NCBI RefSeq assembly: GCF_031157275.1
Contig: NZ_JAVIFW010000007.1
Span: 124,001 to 188,000 of the forward strand
Source of the DNA: Streptomyces sp. LHD-70
Lineage (GTDB): Bacteria; Actinomycetota; Actinomycetes; Streptomycetales; Streptomycetaceae
Length of the DNA stretch: 64,000 nt
Reading direction: 5' to 3'
Part shown: in pieces, positions 39,694-48,956 of the stretch
How the letters are laid out: each line of letters begins with the position of its first letter
Numbering within the stretch: position 1 is the stretch's first letter
Translations under genes and position numbers: made by a program
Notes under the pieces: generated by a model
Told to the model about the DNA's origin: nothing
The model's input: the letters and a program-made list of their open reading frames with translations, nothing else
Databases searched by the model: none

Positions 39694-41183
39694 GCGGCAC
39701 ATTCGTTGGGATGCCCGCCTTTCCGGAGGCCGCGCGCGACGCCGTGCGGGACACCACCCTGCGCGGCAATCTGCGGCACGCCACGCACACCATCCGGGCC
39801 AAACGCGCCAAGGCTGTCGCCGAGTTGGAGGACTGGGAGCGGCTGCGCGAGGCCGGTAAGCAGATCAAGGACCATACGCTCCGCCGACTCGACCACTATC
39901 TGGTGCAGTTGGAGGAGGCGGTGACCGCTGCGGGCGGCACCGTGCACTGGGCGGCCGACGCGGACGAGGCCAACCGGATCGTCGCGGGGCTCGTACGGGC
40001 GACCGGCGAGCGCGAGGTCGTCAAGGTCAAGTCGATGGCCACGCAGGAGATCGGCCTCAACGAAGCGCTCGCCGCCGAGGGCATCGCCGCGTACGAGACC
40101 GATCTCGCCGAGCTGATCGTGCAGTTGGGGGACGACCGGCCCAGCCATATCCTCGTCCCCGCGATCCACCGCAACCGCGGCGAGATCCGCGACATCTTCG
40201 CCCGCACCATGAGCGAGTGGGGCCGCCCCGCGCCCGACGGCCTCACGGACACACCGGCCGAACTGGCGGAGGCGGCGCGGCTGCATCTGCGGGAGAAGTT
40301 CCTGCGCGCCAAGGTCGGGATCTCGGGGGCCAACTTCATGGTCGCGGAGACCGGCACGCTCGTGGTCGTGGAGTCCGAGGGCAACGGGCGGATGTGTCTG
40401 ACGCTGCCCGAGACGCTGATCTCGGTCGTGGGCATCGAGAAGCTGGTGCCGACCTGGCGGGACCTGGAGGTGTTCCTGCAGACCCTGCCGCGCTCCTCGA
40501 CCGCAGAGCGGATGAACCCGTACACGTCGATGTGGACGGGGACGAGGGACGGTCTCACCGGGGAAGGCGACGGTCCGCGGAACTTCCACCTCGTCCTCCT
40601 CGACAACGGCCGCACCGACACCCTCGCCGACGAGGTCGGCCGCCAGGCCCTGCGCTGCATCCGCTGCTCGGCCTGCCTGAACGTCTGCCCGGTGTACGAG
40701 CGGGCCGGCGGGCATGCGTACGGCTCGGTCTACCCGGGCCCGATCGGGGCGATCCTCAGCCCTCAACTCCGGGGCACGGAAAGCGAGATCGACGCGTCCC
40801 TGCCGTACGCCTCCTCGCTCTGCGGGGCCTGCTTCGAGGTGTGCCCGGTCGCGATCGACATCCCGGAGGTGCTCGTGCATCTGCGGGAACGGGTCGTGCA
40901 GGGCGGGCCCGTGACGCGGCGGGGTACCAAGGTCACGCTGCGGCCCGCGAAGGGGCATGCCGCCGAGCGGGCCGCGATGCGCGCCGCCGCGTTCGCCTTC
41001 ACGCATCCCGGCACGCTCGCCGCGGGCCAGCGCCTCGCCGCCCGCACCCGCCGCTTCCATCCGCGCCGCCTGCCGGGCCCCGGCCGGGCGTGGAGCGAGA
41101 GCCGCGAGCTGCCAAAGGTACCGGCGGAGCCGTTCCGGGACTGGTGGCGGCGTACGCGCGGAGGGAAGGACGGGGAGAAGTGA
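39690..41183 (+). CDS. lutB: Lactate utilization protein B, Fe-S subunit
   Basis: The protein has 497 residues. It has an N-terminal LUD domain (KVKSMATQEIGLNEALAAEG near 112; VVVESEGNGRMC near 227). Two ferredoxin-type 4Fe-4S motifs follow near 325 and 375: CIRCSACLNVCPVY and CGACFEVCPVAIDIP. A C-terminal domain of about 80 residues ends in a Trp-rich tail. It is the electron-transfer subunit of the lactate-oxidising complex. It overlaps lutA and lutC by four bases each. Confidence 0.9.
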   Translation: MSGTFVGMPAFPEAARDAVRDTTLRGNLRHATHTIRAKRAKAVAELEDWERLREAGKQIKDHTLRRLDHYLVQLEEAVTAAGGTVHWAADADEANRIVAGLVRATGEREVVKVKSMATQEIGLNEALAAEGIAAYETDLAELIVQLGDDRPSHILVPAIHRNRGEIRDIFARTMSEWGRPAPDGLTDTPAELAEAARLHLREKFLRAKVGISGANFMVAETGTLVVVESEGNGRMCLTLPETLISVVGIEKLVPTWRDLEVFLQTLPRSSTAERMNPYTSMWTGTRDGLTGEGDGPRNFHLVLLDNGRTDTLADEVGRQALRCIRCSACLNVCPVYERAGGHAYGSVYPGPIGAILSPQLRGTESEIDASLPYASSLCGACFEVCPVAIDIPEVLVHLRERVVQGGPVTRRGTKVTLRPAKGHAAERAAMRAAAFAFTHPGTLAAGQRLAARTRRFHPRRLPGPGRAWSESRELPKVPAEPFRDWWRRTRGGKDGEK

Positions 41184-41836
41184 GCAGCAGGGATGTGATC
41201 CTGAACCGGGTCCGGCGGGCGCTGAGCGGCGCTCCTCCCGTCGAGGAGTCCGTGGACCGGACGTATCTCATGGAGCACGGCTCTCGCAGTACCGAGGAGA
41301 CCGTCGACCTGCTCGCGGAGAACCTCGCCGACTACCGGGCGATCGTGCACCGCGCCGACGCGGCCGGGCTCGCGGAGCTGCTGAGGCGGCTGCTGTCCGA
41401 GCGCGGCGCCCGCAGCGTCCTCGTACCGCCGGGGTGGGACGCGTCGTGGGTCGAAGGGGCCGGGGATCTCGTGCGCGTGGAGGACCGGGCCGAGCAGACG
41501 CCGCAGGAGCTGGACGCCGTGGACAGTGTGGTCACGGGCTGCGCGGTCGCCGTCGCGGAGACCGGCACGATCGTCCTGGACGGCTCCCCCGACCAGGGCC
41601 GGCGCCGTATCACGCTGGTGCCGGACCACCACATCTGTGTCGTACGCGTCCCCGGGCAGGTCGCGTCGTCCGTGCCGCAGGCGCTGCGGCGGCTCGTTCC
41701 CGGGCGGCCGCTGACCTGGATCTCGGGCCCTTCCGCGACCAGCGACATCGAGCTGGACCGGGTGGAGGGGGTGCATGGGCCGCGCACCCTGGAGGTGGTT
41801 CTGCTGAGCGGGGGCCGATCCGCGCGGTTAGCGTGA
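41180..41836 (+). CDS. lutC: Lactate utilization protein C
   Basis: The protein has 218 residues from a GTG overlapping lutB. It is a single LUD domain with VTGCAVAVAETGTIVLDG near 125 and LVPDHHICVV near 155. The terminal GPSATSDIELDRVEGVHGP is a motif shared by all LutC/LldG proteins. It completes the complex. The penultimate codon is TTA (41828-41830), the rare leucine codon read by the bldA tRNA in Streptomyces. If the tRNA is absent the ribosome would stall two codons from the end. Confidence 0.9.
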   Translation: MSSRDVILNRVRRALSGAPPVEESVDRTYLMEHGSRSTEETVDLLAENLADYRAIVHRADAAGLAELLRRLLSERGARSVLVPPGWDASWVEGAGDLVRVEDRAEQTPQELDAVDSVVTGCAVAVAETGTIVLDGSPDQGRRRITLVPDHHICVVRVPGQVASSVPQALRRLVPGRPLTWISGPSATSDIELDRVEGVHGPRTLEVVLLSGGRSARLA

Positions 41837-41841
41837 AGGGC

Positions 41842-43005
41842 ATGATCCGGTTCGAGCACGTCACGAAGCGCTACCCGGACGGCACGGTGGCCGTGGACGA
41901 CCTGTCGTTCGAGGTCGGCGAGGGCGAACTGGTCACGCTCGTCGGCCCGTCGGGCTGCGGCAAGACGACCACGATGATGATGGTCAACCGCCTGATCGAG
42001 CCGACCTCGGGCGGGATCCACGTCGACGGCGAGGACATCTCCACGGTCGACCCGGTGCGGCTGCGCCGCCGGATCGGCTACGTCATCCAGCAGGTGGGCC
42101 TGTTCCCGCACCGCACGATCCTCGACAACACGGCGACGGTGCCCGCCCTGATCGGCTGGAAGCGGTCCAAGGCGCGGACCCGCGCCGCCGAACTCCTCGA
42201 TCTGGTGGGCCTGGACCCGCAGACGTACGGCTCGCGCTATCCGCAGCAGCTCTCCGGCGGGCAGCGGCAGCGGGTCGGCGTGGCGCGGGCGCTCGCCGCG
42301 GACCCGCCGGTGCTCCTGATGGACGAGCCGTTCGGCGCGGTCGACCCGGTGGTGCGCGAGCAGTTGCAGGACGAGTTCCTGAAGATGCAGGCCAGGGTGC
42401 GCAAGACGGTGCTCCTCGTCACGCACGACATTGAGGAGGCCGTCCGCCTCGGCGACCGCATCGCGGTGTACGGGCAGGGCCGCATCGAGCAGTTCGACAC
42501 TCCGGGCGCTGTCCTCGGCACCCCGGCCACGCCGTACGTCGCGGAGTTCGTGGGCGCCGACCGGGGCCTGAAGCGGCTCTCGGTGACGGAGATCGAGCCG
42601 GACGACCTGGAGGAGCCGCCGATCGCGCGGGTCGGCGAACCGGCCGCCGAGGCCGCGGCGCGGCTGCGCGCGGAGGGGGCGCGCTGGACGGTCGTCCTGG
42701 ACGAGGCGGGCGAGCTGCACGGCTGGGCGGGCGTGGACGAGCTGGCGCTCGCGGGCGACGGCGGCACGGTCGGCGAGCTCGCGCACCGGATGAACTCCTG
42801 GGTGCCGGTGGGCGCCCCGCTCAAGCAGGCCTTCGGCGTGATGCTCCAGCACGACGCGGGCTGGGTAGCGGTCCTCGACGGCGCCCGCTTCCTGGGCGTC
42901 CTCACCCCGGCCAAACTCCACGAGGCCCTGCGCCGCTCGGTCGACGCGGACGCGCAGGGAGTTGCCCGGGACGAGGTGGAGTTCGACTCGGTCGCGGATG
43001 CGTAG
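41842..43005 (+). CDS. opuCA: Glycine betaine/choline-type ABC transporter ATP-binding protein with CBS domains
   Basis: The protein has 387 residues. Walker A is GPSGCGKTT at 37-45, the signature LSGGQRQRVG near 138, and Walker B LLMDEPFGAVDP near 160, with EFLKMQARVRKTVLLVTHD following. Residues 245-370 form a CBS pair, as in OpuA/OpuC-type ATPases that sense ionic strength. It energises the permeases encoded at 44775-46123. It starts six bases after lutC, on the plus strand, so it is separated from its permease genes and convergent with them. Co-transcription with lutABC is possible. Confidence 0.87.
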   Translation: MIRFEHVTKRYPDGTVAVDDLSFEVGEGELVTLVGPSGCGKTTTMMMVNRLIEPTSGGIHVDGEDISTVDPVRLRRRIGYVIQQVGLFPHRTILDNTATVPALIGWKRSKARTRAAELLDLVGLDPQTYGSRYPQQLSGGQRQRVGVARALAADPPVLLMDEPFGAVDPVVREQLQDEFLKMQARVRKTVLLVTHDIEEAVRLGDRIAVYGQGRIEQFDTPGAVLGTPATPYVAEFVGADRGLKRLSVTEIEPDDLEEPPIARVGEPAAEAAARLRAEGARWTVVLDEAGELHGWAGVDELALAGDGGTVGELAHRMNSWVPVGAPLKQAFGVMLQHDAGWVAVLDGARFLGVLTPAKLHEALRRSVDADAQGVARDEVEFDSVADA

Positions 43006-43138
43006 CCCTGCCGGGGGGCGGGACTCACGCACCACGACCCCCACCGTCGACCAACGCACCGCCGATCGCCCTCCGGGCTCGTCCTCAATCGCCGGACGGG
43101 CTCCATTTTGAACGGCCCATCGGGCAGGATCGATCACC

Positions 43139-43813
43139 GTGAAGACCAAGGATCGCATCTCCTGGACCGCCCTGGCCGTCGGCCTGCTGATCGCCGGAAC
43201 CGCCTGGACCACGCTCCGGATCGCCGACGCCAGCACCGAGACCACCCTCGGCACAGCCCCGCAACAGACCGGGAACATAGGCCTGGACCCGCTGAAAAAG
43301 GGCGAGATCCGGGCCGCGGACCGGTGGCCGGAGGCATGCCGCCTGGTGACTCAGGACGACGTCGAGGCGATTCTTCCCGACGCCGAAGAGATCCGGGAAG
43401 AGCCGCCCCTTCATGTCTACGCGCCCTCGATCAAGGAGTTCGCCGCGGACTCCTCGTGGAAGGAGAGCGACCGTGCCGAGAACGGCCGGTGCGAGTACGT
43501 CATGGAACTGCCGGGCGAGACATTCGCGGCCACGCGCGTCTGGGTCCGCGTCGACGCCGTGGCCGATCCCGGGCTGATCGCCGGCTACTTCGACAAGGTC
43601 GCCCTCATCGCCCATGAACGCTTCGGCACCGATGCCTGCGCCAACGACGGTGGGCTCGACGACAGTTGGACCTGCCGCAAGGGCCCGCTGATGTTCACGG
43701 TCGGCGGGCAGACCACCGCGACCTTCGAGGGCCGGATGGACGCGAGCCCCGCCTTCTGGCGCGACAAGGTCGGCCCGGCGTTCGTACGAGCCGTGGCAGC
43801 GAAGCTCGACTAG
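43139..43813 (+). CDS. Membrane-anchored extracytoplasmic protein of unknown function, DUF3558-like
   Basis: The protein has 224 residues from a GTG. One N-terminal membrane helix (ISWTALAVGLLIAGTAW) precedes an external domain with four Cys: one in EACRLVTQDDVEAILP near 66, one in GRCEYVM near 118, and two in DACANDGG and WTCRKGP near 165-180, which could form two disulfides. The CRLVTQDDVEAIL start resembles the DUF3558 group of actinomycete cell-surface proteins. It is inserted between the two halves of the opuC locus. Function unknown. Confidence 0.65.
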   Translation: MKTKDRISWTALAVGLLIAGTAWTTLRIADASTETTLGTAPQQTGNIGLDPLKKGEIRAADRWPEACRLVTQDDVEAILPDAEEIREEPPLHVYAPSIKEFAADSSWKESDRAENGRCEYVMELPGETFAATRVWVRVDAVADPGLIAGYFDKVALIAHERFGTDACANDGGLDDSWTCRKGPLMFTVGGQTTATFEGRMDASPAFWRDKVGPAFVRAVAAKLD

Positions 43814-43827
43814 CCCGGCCCAACCCC

Positions 43828-44778
43828 CTACAACAACCGCTTCTGCTTCAAGTACGCCTCCGCCACGTCCTCCGGCAGGCGTCGCCAGGTGTCGACCTGC
43901 TGGTTGAGGGCGGTCAAGTCCTCTGTCGTGAGTGCGGAGTTGAGCTTGCCGAGGGCCTTGGCGACGCGGGCGCTGCCGGCGCGGGAGCGGTTGACGACGG
44001 GGACGATGTAGTCGGCGTTCTGGAGTTTCTTGTCGTCCTTCAGGAGGACCAGGCCGAACTCGTCGAGCGTGGCGTCCGTCGTCGTGGTGAGGACCAGCTG
44101 GTCCTGGCCGTTCTGCACCGCCTGCTTGGCCTGGGTGGTGCCGACGCCCTTGGGGTCGACCGAGGTGATCTCGATGCCGTACGTCTTCTCCAACCCCGGC
44201 TTGCAGTACGGGCGTTGGACGCACTCGTCACCTGCGGCCAGGCGGATTGGGATCTTGGCGCGGCCGAGGTCGCTGAGGGTTTTCAGGCCATGTTGCTTCG
44301 CGAAGGCGGCCGTTACGGCGAAGGCGTTCTGGTCGACGGCCTTGCCCGCGTCGAGGACCGTGAGCCCGCGGGGTGTGGCCAGTTCACGCAGGGCGGTCAT
44401 GGTGGCGTTCAGGTCGGGTGAGCCCACGGGCTTGGCGTCGGGGCCGTTGGCCTTCGCGTTGAGCCAGTCCGCGAAGGTGGCGGCGTACTCGGGCACGACG
44501 TCGATCTGGCCGCTCTCCAGGGCGGGTTCGTACAGCTCGCGGTTGGCGACGGAGAGCAGCTGGGTGGAGTAGCCCTGCTCGCGCAGGAGCAGCGCGTACA
44601 TCTGGGCGAGCAGGTCGCTCTCGGTGAATCCGGCGGACCCGATGGTGAGGCTGCGGCTGTCGCCGGGCGGCGCGGTGACCTCGCCCTGGTTCTCCAGGGC
44701 CGGGCCGGTGGTGCAGCCGGTGAGCAGGACGAGCAGCCCGGTGAGCACACCGGTCAGGCGGGCGCGCGTGGTCCTCAT
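43828..44778 (-). CDS. opuCC: Glycine betaine/quaternary amine-binding lipoprotein
   Basis: The protein has 316 residues from the ATG at 44778. It has a lipoprotein signal with the lipobox LLTGC. The mature domain carries the OpuC-type motifs IGSAGFTESDLLAQMYALLL near 48, LYEPALESGQIDVVPEY near 85, and NAFAVTAAFAKQHGL near 150. This class binds glycine betaine, choline or carnitine in an aromatic cage. The gene overlaps the permease gene upstream in the operon by four bases. It is the last gene of the minus-strand opuC operon. Confidence 0.87.
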   Translation of the reverse strand: MRTTRARLTGVLTGLLVLLTGCTTGPALENQGEVTAPPGDSRSLTIGSAGFTESDLLAQMYALLLREQGYSTQLLSVANRELYEPALESGQIDVVPEYAATFADWLNAKANGPDAKPVGSPDLNATMTALRELATPRGLTVLDAGKAVDQNAFAVTAAFAKQHGLKTLSDLGRAKIPIRLAAGDECVQRPYCKPGLEKTYGIEITSVDPKGVGTTQAKQAVQNGQDQLVLTTTTDATLDEFGLVLLKDDKKLQNADYIVPVVNRSRAGSARVAKALGKLNSALTTEDLTALNQQVDTWRRLPEDVAEAYLKQKRLL

Positions 44779-45455
44779 GTGGCCGCCGCCTTCCTGCGGG
44801 CCAGTCCTGGTGCCAGGCGTTCGCCGACTTCGAAGCAGGCCTCGACGAGCAGCGCGAACAAGGCGACGAGCACGGCACCCGCGACGACCTGCGGTGTGGA
44901 GGCGAGGTTGAAGCCCGCGGTGATGATGCGGCCGAGTCCGCCGCCGCCGGCGAGGGCCGCGATGGTGGCGGTGGCGACGAGCTGCACGGCCGCGATCCGC
45001 ACGCCGTTGACGATCATCGGCAGCGCGAGCGGCGCCTCGACCCGCCACAGCACCTGCCGCCCGGTCATCCCCATCCCGCGCGCGGCCTGCACGATGCCGC
45101 GGTCGACGCCGCGCATCCCGACATACGCGTTGGTGAGCAGCGGCGGTACGGCGAACAGCACGAGGGCGACGACGGTGGGGCCCTCGCCGTATCGGCCGAG
45201 CGGGGTGAGCAGCAGCAGGACGAGCACGGCGAAGGTGGGGACGGCGCGGCCGACGTTGGAGATGTTCACGGCGAGCGCGCCGCCCTTGCCGAGGTGGCCG
45301 AGGACGAGGGCGACGGGCAGGGCGATCAGGCAGCTGACCGCCAGGCAGACGACGGTGAGGAGGAGGTGTTCGGTGAGGCGGTGCCAGACGCCGTCGGCGC
45401 CGGACCAGTGGTCGGCGTCGGTGAGCCAGCTCCAGGCGTCGGCGAGGGTGTTCAT
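44775..45455 (-). CDS. Compatible-solute ABC transporter permease
   Basis: The protein has 226 residues and about five helices. The coupling region is VDRGIVQAARGMGMTGRQVL near 125, followed by ALAGGGGLGRIITAGFNLA near 175. It is of the OpuCB/OpuCD (ProW-like) type. It overlaps its neighbours on both sides and is the second of two different permeases that would form a heterodimeric channel. Confidence 0.87.
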   Translation of the reverse strand: MNTLADAWSWLTDADHWSGADGVWHRLTEHLLLTVVCLAVSCLIALPVALVLGHLGKGGALAVNISNVGRAVPTFAVLVLLLLTPLGRYGEGPTVVALVLFAVPPLLTNAYVGMRGVDRGIVQAARGMGMTGRQVLWRVEAPLALPMIVNGVRIAAVQLVATATIAALAGGGGLGRIITAGFNLASTPQVVAGAVLVALFALLVEACFEVGERLAPGLARRKAAAT

Positions 45456-46123
45456 GAGCGCTGCCAGGGGGTGAGGAGCCGCTGCGCGCCGAGGAGCAGC
45501 AGATCGGCGGCGACGGCGATGACGACGCACAGCACGGACGCGGTGAGGACCTGCGCTTTGAAGTAGGTGTTCATGCCGGTGTAGATGAGGTTGCCGAGCC
45601 CGCCGTGGCCGACGATCGCGCCGATCGTGACGAGGGAGACCGCCGAGACGGTGGCGATCCGCAGGCCCGCCATGGCGGCGGGCAGCGCGAGCGGCAGTTC
45701 GACGGTGAGCAGCAGGCGTACAGGCCCGTATCCCATGCCCTTGGCGGCCTGCCGGGTCTCCTCGGGGACGGCGCGGAGCCCGGCGAGGATGTTCCGGACG
45801 AGCAGGGTGAGCGAGTACAGGACGAGTCCGGCGACGACGAGCGAGGCGGACAGCCCGTACAGCGGCAGGAGCAGCGAGAACATCGCGAGGGACGGGATCG
45901 TGTAGAGCACCGTGGTGAGTGCGAGGACCGGCCCGGCGGTGGTGTGGAAGCGGCGGGCGAGCAGCGCGAGCGGCACGGCGAGGAGCAGGGCGATCGCGAC
46001 GGACAGCGCGGTCAGCTCCAGGTGCTGCAGGACGGCGTCGGCGAGGATGTGGCGGCGCGTGCTGAGGTAGTCGCCGCAGATCCATTCGTTGCGCGCGAGG
46101 CAGTCGTCCGGTGGCGCGGTCAC
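45452..46123 (-). CDS. Compatible-solute ABC transporter permease
   Basis: The protein has 223 residues from a GTG. It has the same fold as the next gene, with VPEETRQAAKGMGYGPVRLL near 120 and IVGHGGLGNLIYTGMNTYF near 170. A polar N-terminal external loop (DCLARNEWICGDYLSTRR) with two Cys is typical of OpuCB-type proteins. It is the first gene of the minus-strand operon. Confidence 0.87.
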   Translation of the reverse strand: MTAPPDDCLARNEWICGDYLSTRRHILADAVLQHLELTALSVAIALLLAVPLALLARRFHTTAGPVLALTTVLYTIPSLAMFSLLLPLYGLSASLVVAGLVLYSLTLLVRNILAGLRAVPEETRQAAKGMGYGPVRLLLTVELPLALPAAMAGLRIATVSAVSLVTIGAIVGHGGLGNLIYTGMNTYFKAQVLTASVLCVVIAVAADLLLLGAQRLLTPWQRS

Positions 46124-46310
46124 CCGTCCATTGCAGCCCGGCGCGGGGAGCGGGGCGCGTCTTGCTGGCCCGTACGGGGCGTGCGCGCGTGACCTGGACG
46201 CCTCGCCCCGTACGGGTCGGGCTCAGACCTCCCGCTCCACGGGCAGCCACAGCTGGGCCTCGACCCCTGCCCGTGGCCGTCCGTGTACGTGGTGCGCAGG
46301 AGCGGAGGCC

Positions 46311-46327
46311 CGGGGGCGGAGCCCCCG
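46311..46327 (-). terminator. Hairpin terminator of the TetR gene
   Basis: CGGGGGC-GGA-GCCCCCG, a 7-bp perfect stem, lies 18 bases after the TetR stop codon on the minus strand. It is the common Streptomyces GGGGCGGAGCCCC-type hairpin. Confidence 0.75.
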
Positions 46328-46344
46328 AAGCGCGGCGGGATCGT

Positions 46345-47028
46345 TCAGTGGTCGGTCGACGTCAAGTAGGCGATCACCATGTCGGAGAGCATCGTGCGGT
46401 AGTGCTCGCGGGTGTCCTTCGCCGTCAGGTCGCGGGCGAACAGGGCCTGGAACGTGTGCCGGTTGGCGACCCGGAAGAAGCAGAACGAGCTGATCAGCGC
46501 GTGCAGGTCGACCGCGTCGACCTCCGCCGTGAACACGCCCTGCGCCCGGCCCTCGTCGAGGATGCGGGAAAGCACCTCGATCGCGGGCGAGTTGAGGTCG
46601 CCGAGGCTCGGGGCGGACGCGATGTGCTCGGCCTCGTGGATGTTCTCGATGGAGACGAGGCGGATGAAGTCGGGGTGGGCCTCGTGGTGGTCGAAGGTGA
46701 GCTCGGCCAGCCGGCGGATCGCGGCGACCGGCTCCAGGCCCTCGACGTCCAACTGCTGCTCCTGGCGGCGGATGACCGCGTACGCCCGCTCAAGGACGGC
46801 CGTGAACAGCTGCTCCTTGCTGCCGAAGTAGTAGTAGATCATCCGCTTCGTGGTCTGCGTTCGCGCGGCGATCTCGTCGACCCGGGCTCCGGTGAAGCCG
46901 AGCCGCGCGAACTCCTCCGTGGCCACGTCGAGGATCTCCGCCTGCGTGCGCGCCTTGTCCCGGGTGCGCTTGCCGTTCCCGGGCGCGGGGTCTTTCGACG
47001 GGGCGGTCGACGGCGGTACGGCGGCCAT
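46345..47028 (-). CDS. TetR-family regulator, probably of quinate/shikimate genes
   Basis: The protein has 227 residues. After a 22-residue basic tail, the helix-turn-helix is VDEIAARTQTTKRMIYYYFG near 50-70, and the rest is helical as in TetR ligand domains. The KRMIYYYFGSKEQLF variant is typical of the group that regulates protocatechuate and shikimate-related genes in actinomycetes. It lies 75 bases downstream of the dehydroshikimate dehydratase fusion gene, same strand, and is likely its regulator. The ligand is not predictable. Confidence 0.8.
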   Translation of the reverse strand: MAAVPPSTAPSKDPAPGNGKRTRDKARTQAEILDVATEEFARLGFTGARVDEIAARTQTTKRMIYYYFGSKEQLFTAVLERAYAVIRRQEQQLDVEGLEPVAAIRRLAELTFDHHEAHPDFIRLVSIENIHEAEHIASAPSLGDLNSPAIEVLSRILDEGRAQGVFTAEVDAVDLHALISSFCFFRVANRHTFQALFARDLTAKDTREHYRTMLSDMVIAYLTSTDH

Positions 47029-47102
47029 GCGGCTCCTCGGTGCGGGCGGTCCGGGCCGGTCATTCTATCTCCGCGGCCCGGACCGCCCGCTGGGCGGCCG
47101 TG

Positions 47103-48956
47103 TCACGGGTGGTGATGTGCGTACTGCGCGGCGAGCCTGATGCCCGCGTTCTGGGCGCCGTAGCCCTGGTGGCCGCCCGTGCGCTGGACCAGCTCGAAGA
47201 AGACGCGGCCTACAGCGGCGGTGTAGCAGTGCAGGAACTCGCCGTGCTCGTCGCGGTCGTAGAGGACGCCCGACTCCCGCAGTTCGTCGAGGAGCCGGGG
47301 GTCGAGGTCGTGGCGGGCGGCCAGGTCGTCGTAGTAGTTGGCGGGGATGGGGAGCAGGGCGGCGCCGCGGGCGCGCACGGCGCGGGCGGCCGCGATCACG
47401 TCGTCGGTGGCGAGGGCGATGTGCTGGAGCATCTGGTCGTCGGCCCCGGGCCCGGGCGCCACGTTGAGGGCGAGGCGCACCCCGCCCCCCGGTCCTGCGA
47501 CGGCCCGGCTGCGGAACAGGCCGTACGGGTCGGCGAGGTCGAGGCTCTCGTGCACGGTGAGCCCGAGCACGCCCCGGTGGAACAGGACGGCCTCGTCGAA
47601 CTGGTGCCAGGGCTGGGTCAGCGCGACGTGGTCGATGCGCTGGACGTGCCCGGGCTGCTCCTGCGGGCTTACGGGTACGGGCTCGAAGTCGCCGGTCCAG
47701 CTCGGGTGGTCGGGCCGGTCGGTGCGGCAGAAGAACAGCTCGGTGCCGTCAGGTGCGGCGACCGCGTCGAGGGGCGCGTCGCCGGGGGCGCGGCGGCGCG
47801 GCACGACGGGCGCGAGCAGGGCCTCGGCGCGGCGTGCGGCCTGCGCCGGGTCGGGGGTCTCCAGGCCGACCGCGGCGAGCGTCGGCCCGTAACGCCTGGA
47901 CCCGGCACCGGAGTTGAGGAGAAGACGGGCGGCGCCCTGCTCCCACAGCTCGACCGGCTTGGAGGTGTGCCGCCCGGTGCGGGCGAAGCCGAGCGCGTCG
48001 AGGACGGCCCGTACGGGTTCGGTGTCGGGCGTGGCCAGTTCGGCGAAGGCGAAGCCGGTGGGCAGGGACGGGACGGGCGGCGCGGAGAGGCCGGCGGACT
48101 CCTCCAGGACGAGCAGCGAACGCAGCGCGTCCACGGCGGTCTGGGCGGCGTCGGCCTGCCGGAAGACGTCGTTGAACACTTCGAGGGAGAGCGGCCCGTC
48201 GTACCCGGCCCGCGCGGCGGCCGAGACGACGGAGGCGACGTCGAAGCCGCCCTGGCCCGGGAAGCAGCGGTGGTGGCGGCTCCACTGCAGGACGTCCATG
48301 GCCAGCTTCGGGGCGTCCGCGAGCTGCAGGAAGAAGATCTTCTCGCCCGGGATGGCGGCGATGCCGGAGACGTCGCTGCCGCGCGACAGGATGTGGAAGG
48401 AGTCCAGACAGGTGCCGAGCGCCGGGTGACCGGCCTGTTCGACGATGCGCCAGGCGTGGTCGTACGTGTCGACGTGCCGCCCCCAGGCGAGCGCCTCGTA
48501 CGCGACCCGGATGCCGTGCTCATGGGCGCGCTCGGCGAGGCGGTGCAGCTGCTCGGCGGCGAGCGCGTCGTCGTCGAGGGCGCGCGGGTCGACGCTGGAG
48601 CAGACGAGCAGCAGGTCGGCGCCGAGCCTGCGCATCACGTCGAACTTCCGCTCCGCGCGCCGCAGATTGCGTACGAAGACGTCCTCGGGCACGGCCTCGA
48701 CGTCGCGCATCGGCTGGTAGAGGTCGATGGCGAGGCCGAGGTCGGCGCAGCGGGCGCGGATCTCCTCAGGGCTGAGGGGCGTGCCGAGCAGGTCGTTCTC
48801 GAAGATCTCGACGCCGTCGAAACCGGCCGCCGCGATGGCGGTGAGCTTCTCGGAGAGCGGGCCGCTGAGGGAGACGGTGGCGATGGACTTGCGGGCGCCG
48901 AGCCTCGTATCGGGGGCTGACACCGGTTTGTACGGGGCGAGTTGGGGACTAACCAT
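47103..48956 (-). CDS. quiC: 3-Dehydroshikimate dehydratase fused to a 4-hydroxyphenylpyruvate dioxygenase-like domain
   Basis: The protein has 617 residues. Residues 20-290 are a sugar-phosphate isomerase/epimerase barrel, with GFDGVEIFENDLLGTPLS near 46, YEALAWGRHVDTYDHAW near 155 and SLEVFNDVFRQ near 260. Residues 310-617 are two VOC modules with metal ligands in IDHVALTQP, QHIALATDD and VFFELVQRTGG. This two-part plan is that of bacterial QuiC1 enzymes, which dehydrate 3-dehydroshikimate to protocatechuate; the VOC part is structural or of unknown activity. It feeds the pca genes at 51577-58335 and overlaps the shikimate dehydrogenase gene by eight bases. Confidence 0.87.
   Translation of the reverse strand: MVSPQLAPYKPVSAPDTRLGARKSIATVSLSGPLSEKLTAIAAAGFDGVEIFENDLLGTPLSPEEIRARCADLGLAIDLYQPMRDVEAVPEDVFVRNLRRAERKFDVMRRLGADLLLVCSSVDPRALDDDALAAEQLHRLAERAHEHGIRVAYEALAWGRHVDTYDHAWRIVEQAGHPALGTCLDSFHILSRGSDVSGIAAIPGEKIFFLQLADAPKLAMDVLQWSRHHRCFPGQGGFDVASVVSAAARAGYDGPLSLEVFNDVFRQADAAQTAVDALRSLLVLEESAGLSAPPVPSLPTGFAFAELATPDTEPVRAVLDALGFARTGRHTSKPVELWEQGAARLLLNSGAGSRRYGPTLAAVGLETPDPAQAARRAEALLAPVVPRRRAPGDAPLDAVAAPDGTELFFCRTDRPDHPSWTGDFEPVPVSPQEQPGHVQRIDHVALTQPWHQFDEAVLFHRGVLGLTVHESLDLADPYGLFRSRAVAGPGGGVRLALNVAPGPGADDQMLQHIALATDDVIAAARAVRARGAALLPIPANYYDDLAARHDLDPRLLDELRESGVLYDRDEHGEFLHCYTAAVGRVFFELVQRTGGHQGYGAQNAGIRLAAQYAHHHP

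Noticed and set aside
37477..39702. 741-residue version of the hydrolase starting at 39702
   Set aside because: It would run antisense through lutA; the TTG at 38778 has a ribosome site and fits the family length.
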